Shown here piece after piece: positions 15,001-25,709 of a stretch of DNA of 64,000 nt (position 1 is the first letter of the stretch; every line of letters begins with the position of its first letter). The notes beneath the pieces were generated by a model. The model was given only the letters and a program-made list of their open reading frames with translations, was not told the origin of the DNA and searched no databases. Both the position numbers and the translations under genes were made by a program. Source of the stretch: Bugulina stolonifera (taxonomy: Eukaryota; Bryozoa; Gymnolaemata; Cheilostomatida; Bugulidae); contig OW285193.1 in the NCBI GenBank assembly GCA_935421135.1, positions 18,152,099 through 18,216,098 on the forward strand, given 5' to 3'.

Positions 15001-16755
15001 CTGATGAGTAGTAGTACTACAGTAGGTAACTGATGAGTAACAGTACTACAGTAGGTAACTGATGAGTAACAGTACTATAGTAGGTAACTGATGAGTAACA
15101 GTACTACAGCAGGTAACTGATGAGTAACAGTACTACAGCAGGTAACTGATGAGTAGTAGTACTACAGTAGGTAACTGATGAGTAACAGTACTACAGTAGG
15201 TAACTGATGAGTAACAGTACTACAGTAGGTAACTGATGAGTAACAGTACTACAGTAGGTAACTGATGAGTAACAGTACTACAGTAGGTAACTGATGAGTA
15301 ACAGTACTACAGTAGGTAACTGATGAGTAACAGTACTACAGTAGGTAACTGATGAGTAACAGTACTACAGTAGGTAACTGATGAGTAACAGTACTACAGT
15401 AGGTAACTGATGAGTAACAGTACTACAGTAGGTAACTGATGAGTAACAGTACTACAGCAGGTAACTGATGAGTAACAGTACTACAGTAGGTAACTGATGA
15501 GTAACAGTACTACAGTAGGTAACTGATGAGTAACAGTACTACAGTAGGTAACTGATGAGTAGTAGTACTACAGTAGGTAACTGATGAGTAACAGTACTAC
15601 AGTAGGTAACTGATGAGTAACAGTACTATAGTAGGTAACTGATGAGTAACAGTACTACAGCAGGTAACTGATGAGTAACAGTACTACAGCAGGTAACTGA
15701 TGAGTAGTAGTACTACAGTAGGTAACTGATGAGTAACAGTACTACAGTAGGTAACTGATGAGTAACAGTACTACAGTAGGTAACTGATGAGTAACAGTAC
15801 TACAGTAGGTAACTGATGAGTAACAGTACTACAGTAGGTAACTGATGAGTAACAGTACTACAGTAGGTAACTGATGAGTAACAGTACTACAGTAGGTAAC
15901 TGATGAGTAACAGTACTACAGTAGGTAACTGATGAGTAACAGTACTACAGTAGGTAACTGATGAGTAACAGTACTACAGTAGGTAACTGATGAGTAACAG
16001 TACTACAGTAGGTAACTGATGAGTAACAGTACTACAGTAGGTAACTGATGAGTAGTAGTACTACAGCAGGTAACTGATGAGTAACAGTACTACAGCAGGT
16101 AACTGATGAGTAACAGTACTACAGTAGGTAACTGATGAGTAACAGTACTACAGTAGGTAACTGATGAGTAGTAGTACTACAGTAGGTAACTGATGAGTAG
16201 TAGTACTACAGCAGGTAACTGATGAGTAACAGTACTACAGCAGGTAACTGATGAGTAACAGTACTACAGTAGGTAACTGATGAGTAACAGTACTACAGTA
16301 GGTAACTGATGAGTAACAGTACTACAGTAGGTAACTGATGAGTAACAGTACTACAGCAGGTAACTGATGAGTAACAGTACTACAGCAGGTAACTGATGAG
16401 TAACAGTACTACAGTAGGTAACTGATGAGTAACAGTACTACAGTAGGTAACTGATGAGTAGTAGTACTACAGTAGGTAACTGATGAGTAGTAGTACTACA
16501 GTAGGTAACTGATGAGTAGTAGTACTACAGCAGGTAACTGATGAGTAACAGTACTACAGTAGGTAACTGATGAGTAACAGTACTACAGTAGGTAACTGAT
16601 GAGTAACAGTACTACAGTAGGTAACTGATGAGTAACAGTACTACAGTAGGTAACTGATGAGTAACAGTACTACAGTAGGTAACTGATGAGTAACAATACT
16701 ACAGTAGGTAACTGATGAGTAACAGTACTACAGTAGGTAACTGATGAGTAGTAGT
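1..16755. repeat. 29-bp satellite array (577 units, truncated by window start)
   Basis: A head-to-tail array of a 29-bp unit that starts AGGTAACTGATGAGTAAC and ends in GTACTACAGT. The unit start occurs at position 2 and again at 16735, exactly 577 x 29 bases apart, so there is no net insertion or deletion over the whole array. Units differ only by a few recurring substitutions: AACAG or AGTAG/AGTGG in the middle, CTACAG or CTATAG, AGTAGG or AGCAGG, CTGATGAG or CTGGTGAG, and rare GAGGAAATG, AGGAAAC or AGTTAAC forms. Stop codons occur in the unit and 29 is not a multiple of 3, so nothing codes here. The left end lies outside the window. The right end breaks at about 16755, just before a splice donor of the neighbouring gene. 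Confidence 0.98.
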
Positions 16756-16766
16756 AACCACATTAC

Positions 16767-19700
16767 CTTCTGATTTTAAGGTTTTCTGTTTCATCTCCAG
16801 AGCTTGTTCTTGTTCCTGGCTGAGATTTAACTAAACAGTATAATATAGAGACATAGCAGGAGGACTAATAGTGGACAGCCTATAATAGTTGTCATATATA
16901 GTAGCAATTGTGTTATACACTAGCCCATATTTAAAAAGTTCTTATCCAATTCAAACAGTGATTAAGGTCAGGTCTAACAAAGCCCAGCCCTTGGACACCT
17001 ACTATCATGTAGACGTGTAGTGTAAAGTGTTACTACTAGCTGCCTACGTACCAGTTTCTTGTAATATTCTAGCTGGTGCTGCATATCTGACTTCTGAGTG
17101 AGGATGAGACACTTGAGATCTGCTATCTTGTGTTCAGCCTCCCTGTAACAGTAATATGATAATACAATAACACAATGACACAATAATATAGTAATATAGT
17201 AATACAAGTAGGAATATCCTAATTTGTGTACAGTACTTACATACTGTTTCAACCTAACAAGCATATTGTACATCTACATATGGTACATTAATTTCATCAG
17301 TTCACACACTAATACCACATATGGTATATTTCTACATGATTCCCACATCACATTAGCAACAAGTACTAAGCACATTGCATATAAAATATTAGCAGTTTAG
17401 CAATTGTCTGACCCTGATACCTTTGAGTTCTACCACAACTATACAAACTGTAATAAGTGGGAGTTACTATCCCTTGCCCTCAAGGGTTCATAACTCCAAT
17501 CAAAATATGAATGGTATAATTTTGACTAGATATCTTCAAATCAAACAAATAACTGTGATCAGCTAGTGAACCCACCGATTTATTAACTCCAGAGACTCGC
17601 CAACTACCAGATCAACAACAGAGAATTCTCAATTTACTCACCCAAGCTGTCGCTCTAACTGTGATTTCTCAAACATGACTTTAGCAAGTGAGTTATTGTC
17701 AGAGAGGAGTCTAGTGGATGACATCATACGCATGTAACACTGTTCCTAAACATTAGATCACAAAAACTGATGACACCATACACATGTAACACTGTTCCTA
17801 AACATTAGACCACAGAAACTGATGACATCATACGCATTTAACACTTACTAATTATTACATCACAGAAAGTGATGACACCATAACATGTAACACTGTTCGT
17901 AATGCTGTCAAGAAGGGATAAATTATGTATTTCAATGCTGCAATAGGGCCCCAACTAATGATAGATTAGAAACCATTTACAATTTTGTTTTATCTCTCAG
18001 GAAATTAAGACTACATAATATAAACATTACAAAGGAAGTTCATTTACCTACACAATCTCATACATTTACATGTAATACACTTCTACAATATACACAGGCC
18101 CAAGCCTGTGATCATTAATTAGTATGAACACACACCTCTTTCTCCAACTGTCTGCTGTTATTAACCGCAGAACTTTCCCCATCGTCTTGAGAAACCTGAG
18201 CTAAGGTGACTTTGTGTAGTTTACTCTCCAGATCTCTCACCTGTTGCTCCAACTGGAGTCTCTTTAACTTCTGTCTGTTAAATACAGAGAAGAGACTACA
18301 GTGGGTGTACTGTCTCTATAGCCTTGCATCTATGTCTGCGGTCGAGGCAACTAGGTTGGGGACACACAAATAAATAGTGAGGACCAGACCTCGTCTATCA
18401 GTAGACCAAGAAACAACGACTATTTCACGTTAGGTTTTGTACCTGGTTGTATGAAAACTAAGACTTATAGTCTCATATGGAGCTTGACCCATACATAGAC
18501 TGACCCATTATAGATAGAGTGACCCATTATAGATATAGTGACCCATAGATATAGTGACCCATAGATATAGTGACCCATAATTATAGTGACCCATAGATAT
18601 AGTGACCCATAGATATAGTGACCCATAGTTACAGTGACCCATAGTTACAGTGACCCATAGTTACAGTGACCCATAAGAAGTAAATACTTTGCATTCATCA
18701 GCTGATACAAACAAATACAAACCGTTCTATTAGCATGTCTTTCTCCCTGATTAGTGTCTCTGTAATTGCTCTGACTGTCTCCCACTTACTCTGCTTACTA
18801 GACTAAAATGGAAGACAAGACAATGCAAAGGTAGCAAATAGCAAGATTATAATTATTATGTACCAATAAAACCTGAATGCTGTGCATTATACACAAATTT
18901 ATTCCATATTCAAAATACACAGTATAGAAATTTTCATCGCAAGTAAGTGTTATTTTGCACTGGTAATTATGCAAGATCAACAAATAGTCGTGAGCATATG
19001 TAAAGTATATATTGGTAGCAACAACAAGGTACCTTGCTACTCCGCTCCAGTAAGAAGTCTGGACGGAAAGGAGATGTGACATTACTGCCTGCAGTGTCTC
19101 TCTTTTCTCCTCCTATAATGAGATACATGAACACTATTAACTATGCTATTCAATGATTAATATAATAACCGTGGTACATGTACATGTTACAGGTATAAAT
19201 GAATCACCCCTATGGCAGTGAACACCAGTGAGCTCTGACATATCAGGTACTAAGTTCTAGTCTTGAATTCCATCTAGCAGGAACCTGAATGAAGGATTAA
19301 AGTCTTGATAAATGCCCTTTGTCTTCACTTCTATGCAAATCACTACACCAACAACTGTACAGTAAATCACCGATTGTACTTAGTACTGATACCACATTAG
19401 TGAATAAAATATGACGAGGGTTATTTCCTCTGATATAGCACAGTTCAATGTTAGACGTGTTAGATGAATGGATTATGTCAACATACTTTCAGATTCCTTC
19501 CTCCTGGAGCCGAGGAGCTTCCTTCTCTGACAGGACTCGCACTCCCCACATTTATCACATATCGAAGGGGAGAGAAGCTCTCTATGCTCAGACTGCGACT
19601 TCTTCGTTCTATGGGGTGTGGAATCTGTAAATTCATTTGTTACAACGAACAGCGATAAAAATCATATGGAACTAGGCAAAGGTCACTTGACACGCGATAA

Positions 19701-22350
19701 AGGTCACATAACACTCGATAAAGGTCACATAACACCAGAAGTGGAACACAAACCATACACAAAGTAAGTCACTTAAAACAGAAGATGGTATTAAAGGTTT
19801 ATCAAGATGAACATCCAATGGGTTAGAACACAATTTGGCACAAATTACATCTGTTATTCCAAGTTGTATACAGGTATGCATGTATATGCATGTGCATGTA
19901 CATGTATATACATGTGCATGTACATGTACAAGCATGTGTATTTCAGTGACCAGGATGACAATATCAATGAATGTCAATTTGTTAATATAAGTAGGTATAA
20001 TAATATAGCCTAACTACCTTATATAATTATGTAAATAACCTATATATTACATGTAGGCTACATATCATACCATGTAGGCCTACATAGATAGAGATGGATA
20101 CAAACCTGGTACTATTGTAGTGGTTTTGAGTATATGCCGATGATGAGGTGTGACGTTGGTAGAATTTAGGCTATTCTGTGGAGTTGCAAAAGAGTCTCCA
20201 CTGCAGTTGCTCAAAATATCCTCAAATCCTACAGTTAGTTAAACTTAAAAATCAGCTAGGGCCTATATATATACATAAATTACATAGAATGTGTATCCAC
20301 CACCATAAATGCCAAGCACTTCGGAAAAACGAGTGAATAGCCTCGACCATCAGATTTTGGTCGAGAGTTGGTGTGAGGAAAGCTTGGGTATGAACGAGGA
20401 TGCATTGGTTTATTAAAACATCTCATTGGTTTGACGATCACCCTATCCACTAATCTTATACAATCGGTGGTTTAGAGCGCCCAATAACCAAAGGTACACA
20501 ACATGAAGGCAATTGGATATCAGAAATAGTAGGCGTACTCTTAACAACAATTAATATTTAAGCCTACTAATATTATTACTATATTCCAACCTAATCTCAA
20601 AAGCTGAATATTATCTATTACCCTAATGTAAATATCATTATTTTACAATAATACAATTAATAAAATGATTGTTTAATAAAATGCAATAAATAGTCAAAGT
20701 AGGGCCTTTGCTAAAAATTATAATTAGGTACAGTTTAAAATACCAAAGAGAAAAAAAAATTGTAGTAGGCTTCAGGGCCGTATCCACCCATGCGGCCACA
20801 CGGCCTGGCCGTGCCAACTTTTGAGAGTACAAATGACAGTTGACTGACTTTAAATTGCAATGCTTCTGCTTACAGCTTTTGCTAATGAGAAAACAAGCTT
20901 ATTTTGGTTTCCTTTTCTTTCAAGTGTGACCTTTAGCCCAATAAACATAAAATTACTAAATGGACATTGAATATCATAAATAGCTGGGGATGCCATATAC
21001 AATGATGACATTGCTAAGCAGTTTGAGTTGTCTCTAGCCATGCTAGGATACATCAAGGAACTACTGTGAAGAAATAAGCTGTCATCTATGTATAGGCAGA
21101 ATTCAAACCATGATATTTACAATTTGAGTAGTTTTGCTACATTTAAATGTACTGTACATGGAGTTCTGAAATAAATATTTTTACATATCTTGAGAATGTG
21201 ATTTTTTGTACATATCAGCTGCATATACGTATAGTATATGAATGAGAAAATTTCTATAACCCATGTTTTCTGTTGCCATGGTTCCACCTTGTCGAACCGC
21301 CTCCCCTATCCCCACCATACTGGCCCCACCAACTTTGAAATGGTGGATACGCCACTGATAGGCTTAGAGGCCAATGATATAATGGTAGTGGAACTTGCTA
21401 AATTCAGCCTTGGAGAATTCAAAAACTTGGCTAGTTCAAACTATTAGTCTTGGTTCCTGCTGAGCACTAAATAGGCTACAATGACTTCATTTAGCCTAAG
21501 TGAAGTGATCTTACAATTCAAACTCAGGCCTATTTCAAACCAACTATGACGGTCCCTTGGAGTTTGGATTAAGCAAGTTCCACTGCAATTATTTATATTT
21601 ATCATTAATTCTAATTACATTATTTAAATCATCATATTATAATATAGCATATATGTAACTAGGTGTTGTGTCTGGCTGGGTAGCAGTGGTACAGTCGGAC
21701 AACCACAACATATAGGACAGAGTAGCAAGAGAGAGTCAAAGCCACGTAAGAGTTAGAGGTGAGTCCAACCAAAAAGGTCGACACATGCTGATGTCGAAGA
21801 ATTTAATGGGTGTCGACTACCGACATTTAAATTTAAATATTTACTTAAAGTAACGTTTGTGTCTAATAATGATATAGGCCTACGTGCATGACACAAAATT
21901 TAAATATTAATATCTACTATTTATAATAGACTATTATTCAATGACCATCTCAATCCTATTCAGCATTGTTTTGACAAATAAATTTAAATTAGAATTAGTA
22001 ATTAGTTGAATTTAATTTTTTGGTAGGCCAATCCGACCCATCCTTATTCCTTACCTAACACATTTGATTGAACTGTTTTTGATTCTAAAGACATTTTTCA
22101 TTCATTCCATGAAGCTACTAAAATATAGTTCCACCATCAGCAACCCTAGAACGTAATTATCAGATGCTCGAAGGATATAATTTACAAATTAGAGATTTTA
22201 AATGAAAACAAACTTTTACATCAATTTCAAACTAAAACTTTTCTTAAAGCAGCTCAATGGAATCGCTGGCAATCCAACAGGAATTGTCCAATCACCTGTA
22301 GAACTGCGGAAATCCACAACATTTTTGGAGTTGTCTCCTTTTTCAACCAT
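16767..22350 (-). CDS. coiled-coil protein, nine exons, 3' end outside window
   Basis: No family recognised. Coding exons in transcript order are 22296-22350, 20106-20228, 19487-19624, 19033-19112, 18723-18802, 18136-18274, 17642-17745, 17052-17142 and 16767-16830. All eight junctions keep the reading phase with GT-AG sites, giving 291 codons plus one base. The N-terminus (MVEKGDNSKNVVDFRSSTG) is followed by about 60 Ser/Thr/Asn-rich residues and then a cysteine cluster, SICDKCGECESCQ (CxxCxxCxxC). From RQKLKRLQLEQQVRDLESKL to the end the protein is charged, leucine-spaced coiled coil (EHKIADLKCLILTQKSD, QEQEQALEMKQKTLKSE). An in-frame ATG at 22395 would add 15 residues; a stop lies just upstream of it. 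The last visible exon ends in a split codon with donor GTAATG, so the gene should continue leftwards, but only satellite DNA follows. A centrosomal or cytoskeletal role would be a guess. Confidence 0.8.
17717..17907. repeat. four-copy ~52-bp tandem repeat spanning a splice acceptor
   Basis: Copies start with GATGACAYCAT at 17717, 17769, 17821 and 17871. The first copy contains 29 coding bases and the 3' splice site of the coiled-coil gene's exon 17642-17745. Copies two and four carry related acceptor-like sequence; copy two has the same TTTAG/GAACAG site on the minus strand. Confidence 0.85.
18485..18675. repeat. 16-bp minisatellite in intron
   Basis: About ten copies of AGTGACCCATAGATAT and variants (AGTTACAGTGACCCAT) lie in the coiled-coil gene intron between exons 18723-18802 and 18136-18274. 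The first two or three copies are longer and more diverged. Confidence 0.9.
19866..19938. repeat. CATGTA/TGCATG alternating purine-pyrimidine tract
   Basis: A run of ATGCATGT, ACATGTAT and GTGCATGTAC units, nearly perfectly alternating purine/pyrimidine and self-complementary. It is in the intron between exons 20106-20228 and 19487-19624. Confidence 0.75.
20773..21357. mobile_element. non-autonomous hAT-like DNA transposon (MITE), 585 bp
   Basis: The left end reads CAGGGCCGTATCCACC and the right end, reverse complemented, reads CAGTGGCGTATCCACC (14 of 16 identical). The flanking 8-mers are GTAGGCTT (20765-20772) and ATAGGCTT (21358-21365), an 8-bp target duplication with one difference, as hAT elements make. 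No transposase is encoded. It lies in the first intron of the coiled-coil gene. Confidence 0.8.
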
Positions 22351-22395
22351 AATAAGATAGAGAGGGGGTAACTTCAAAATGTTACAACCAGTCAT

Positions 22396-23560
22396 GTCAC
22401 TGCCTCACTGATTGTGATATACACTAGACATGACGCTGTAGTCTGTCTGTAGTGTGTTGAATCAGTATTGTGTCATCAATGCAAGGTTGGAATAGTAAAA
22501 GTGCCATATCGTATTAATCGTATTGCATGTAATTAAATTCGTAATTAATGAAAAACAAACATGAACAAACAAACAAAAACATGCACATAAAAAATAAAGT
22601 ACAGCCTTTTTGCCTATTTCTGAAGTTATACATGCTAACATTACACAAACTTCAAAGTTCTTCTCTAAAAGTAATGATCTGGTGGGTGTCAAATATGAAA
22701 CCTCTGTAACTAAAAGTTTTGTCTTCAGTAAACAACTGTAGTTTTGGTAGTTTTGCTGTTTCTACTCAATTAACTACCTTTCATGAATTATTATGCTGCA
22801 GATGCAGAGTTGGTAAGTTGCTTGTTTTAATTTTAAAAATCGGACTTTTGATGACTTGAATCCAGTGATTACAATACAATGACATCTGTTACTAGACATG
22901 TAGAACACCATTTGAACTTTTTTCCAGCCGTCATGTTGTTGTTTTCTTACATAAATATGTATGTCAACACCCACTCTTTTCAATTCGGCTCAGCAACACA
23001 TTTTTCCTCAATAGCCTTAGACCTGTGCTTTTGGTTTGGCAACCAAGTTGAGTAATATAACAAATGCATTAGAGAAAGCAACTTCTCCACCAATACTTTA
23101 TTAAGGAACTTCAGCTATGTGAAGATCATGGAAAACTGCACATACCGCATTCGCCCACTTCTACATGTGGTCATGAAGTGTCTATGCCTATGGTATGTAA
23201 GACAATACTATTCCATATTTTTTGTTTTTCAACATTTCACCATCCCATTGAGCTCTAAGTGAAGAGGAGTGCGTGTGGAACTACATGTACAACCAGAGAC
23301 CTGCACCTCCACAGATCACAGATAGTGCAGCGTGCAGGTGGTCATACCCCTCATTTTACTAGTTTTCTGGTCCATCACACCTCGTAACAATGACCACTCA
23401 TACACGCTACATTATGATTGTGCTAATCTATGATATACTACTAATCTATGATATATTATACTAATCTAATTGATATACTACGTGCTAAACTATGGACTAT
23501 AAAATGGTGTGTTATAGTATGATACATGCTATACTACATCCCGTATACTACGTAATACAA
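22396..23560. other. no gene seen; upstream of coiled-coil gene
   Basis: AT-rich sequence upstream of the first coding exon of the coiled-coil gene. It should contain that gene's promoter or 5' UTR exon, but no clear TATA box or further coding exon was recognised. Confidence 0.4.
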
Positions 23561-23570
23561 CATTATGTGC

Positions 23571-23712
23571 TATAACATATGCTATAACATATGCTATAAC
23601 ACATGCTATAACATATGCTATAACATGTGCTATAACATGTGCTATAACATGTGCTACAAAATGTGCTACAACATGTGCTACAACATGTGCTACAACATGT
23701 GCTATAACTTGT
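23571..23712. repeat. 12-bp minisatellite, TGCTATAACA type
   Basis: About twelve copies of a 12-bp unit (TATGCTATAACA, later TGTGCTATAACA and TGTGCTACAACA). Because 12 is a multiple of 3, open frames run through on both strands; they have low-complexity Cys/Tyr/Asn or Ser/Thr/Cys composition and are not credible genes. Confidence 0.92.
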
Positions 23713-23857
23713 ACGAAGTGCTACACTACATGTTATTTTACTTGTTATACTTGTGCTATGTATGCAACCTACTGTACATGACATGACATGACTGTATATT
23801 ATGCGCTATTCTGCGTGCTACACTACATGCTATGCTGCGTACCATTCTATGTGCTAT

Positions 23858-24140
23858 ACTGTGCGCTTATACTGTGTGCTATACTGTGTGCTATACTGTG
23901 TGCTATACTGTGTGCTATACTGTGTGCTATACTGTGTGCTATACTGTGTGCTATACTGTGTGCTATACTGTGTGCTATACTGTGTGCTATACTGTGTGCT
24001 ATACTGTGTGCTATACTGTGTGCTATACTGTGTGCTATACTGTGTGCTATACTGTGTTCTATACTGTGTGCTATACTGTGTGCTATACTGTGTGCTATAC
24101 TGTGTGCTATACTGTGTGCTATACTGTGTGCTATACTATA
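23858..24140. repeat. 12-bp minisatellite, GTGTGCTATACT type
   Basis: About 23 almost identical copies of GTGTGCTATACT; a single T substitution is visible near 24057. It shares the GCTATA core with the minisatellite at 23571-23712 and is joined to it by degenerate copies. The long open frames (repeats of LCAI, VLYC or CYTV) are a by-product of the 12-bp period. Confidence 0.95.
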
Positions 24141-24621
24141 TGAGACAACATGGATCCTTGATCACAGATTCGGTGCTATCTCTGTGGATGATGATAATTT
24201 ATGCAATGTCATACTTGTTTGACACGCAGTATCCCATTCCGGGCATTCTTAATAATATGCGCGTGAGTAATTGTGTGTCCGGTGTCCATTTGCAACTTGT
24301 ATGGCATAACGTGTAGATAGTAAAGTAAGAATGCATACAATAGCCTACATGTGGAAAATTAGCCTCTAAACTATAGAACAATTCCTTTCCTGTAGGAGAA
24401 ATAACATACCTTACGTAGGCTACCAGTAAATATTCGACCTTCATAAAACAAGGCTCTTGCTTATAGAATATAGAGTACCGTGTATTGTTTCACCGGTGAA
24501 TAATCTTCATGAAACAACTACTAATAAATAGAGAAAATGACAAAACTTTAACGTATTTAGATTCGCATAAGAATACCAGAAAATATAAGACTTCTCTTCA
24601 ATTCCAAATGTAACCAATTAC

Positions 24622-24685
24622 CTCTCTAGCTGAAGCTAATACTTGATGCCGTCTGACCTCTACTGCTGACCTGCTACCGTACTTG
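24622..24685 (-). other. possible 5' exon of the coiled-coil gene
   Basis: On the minus strand, TTTAG precedes and GTAATT follows a 64-bp open segment that would read KYGSRSAVEVRRHQVLASAR. Its phase does not join the first coding exon at 22350, so at best it is a 5' UTR exon. It may be chance. Confidence 0.2.
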
Positions 24686-25709
24686 CTAAATTGTTACTGC
24701 TCCAAGTAGGTGTTTTTTTTTTCTTTTACTAGCCTACTAGGACAAGGGTGGTCGAGCGGCTATCCCTGCAATCAAAGATGTAAATTTATTTAATGTCAAG
24801 AACAATTAAACTTTTTATAAAAAATATATTTATAATTGTTGTGTAAAGCAGAAATAATTACATATATTCAATACTAATGTCGATATCATTCTGGCGTATC
24901 TGTAGCCCTTATACTTTTAGTCAATAGAAACAGTTTGAGGACACACACCTGTGAGACATGACATAATACCAGGACATCATGGACATGTGTTTCTACAACT
25001 AGTCTTCTTATTGGTCAGTGGCATTTCATGAAGATAGTGCAATTGATCTCTAAAATATTTCTTCTATACCATAATATATGGTCATGTAAACATGTTTAAG
25101 CATAGACTATTCTAGAACATTATTGTTTACTATATAAGCACAGGGGGACAGAGCCCACCGAATCAGCTACATTAGTTCATGTAAGCTATGCTAGTTGCTT
25201 TCAGTTTAAGCACAGTTTAGTTCTATATAAAACAAGGTAACATAACTTGTGTAAGTCTATAATAATCTCTCACACATGTGCAATGTAAGTAGGACCAGGC
25301 TCAATGTTCTCTTTATAGCCTACATAGTATATGAAAGTATGGAGCCGCTTTTGACAACTCAAATACTACATACTGTATATAGAAGCATTCACGTTCTTCT
25401 GACATACCTGTTGGATTGAGGCTATGTAAAATTGTATATCCTTAGTCGTAGTATTTCAGTTGTTACCTGTGTTTTTAAATTGATTTCTGCATCGTCTTTT
25501 GATTTCGTGGCATGCATTGCCATCGCCAGCCAATCTCCATTCCGATTTATTTTTATTGAAAGTTTCATTTGAATGAAGAATGGAGTGTGTGCATCCATGC
25601 AAATAGCCAACATGCATGGAACTCTTTGGCAGATAAAAAAAGCAGTTGAATGATTTTACCTGTCACTACTATCTGTAAATATACTTGGAATAGCTGACAT
25701 CTTCAAGCT

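Noticed and set aside
1..16755. Hammerhead ribozyme core (CTGATGAG) or C/D-box snoRNA (TGATGA, CTGA) in every satellite unit
   Set aside because: No CGAAA partner or pairing stems follow within the 29-bp unit, and the C box lacks the required purine and D-box spacing. The match is to short motifs only.
1..16755. CRISPR-like array
   Set aside because: There are no unique spacers; the unit repeats directly head to tail and the genome is eukaryotic.
23565..24316. Cys/Tyr/Leu repeat proteins of 73 to 171 codons
   Set aside because: They are forced by a 12-bp period in three frames at once and have no splice or start context.
24735..24775. tRNA-Ser/Leu gene (GGTGGTCGAGCGG)
   Set aside because: Only an A-box-like stretch is present; no B box, anticodon arm or acceptor stem can be drawn. 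A similar fragment (GGGTCGAGTGGATAGATCAC) at 46164 is also incomplete.
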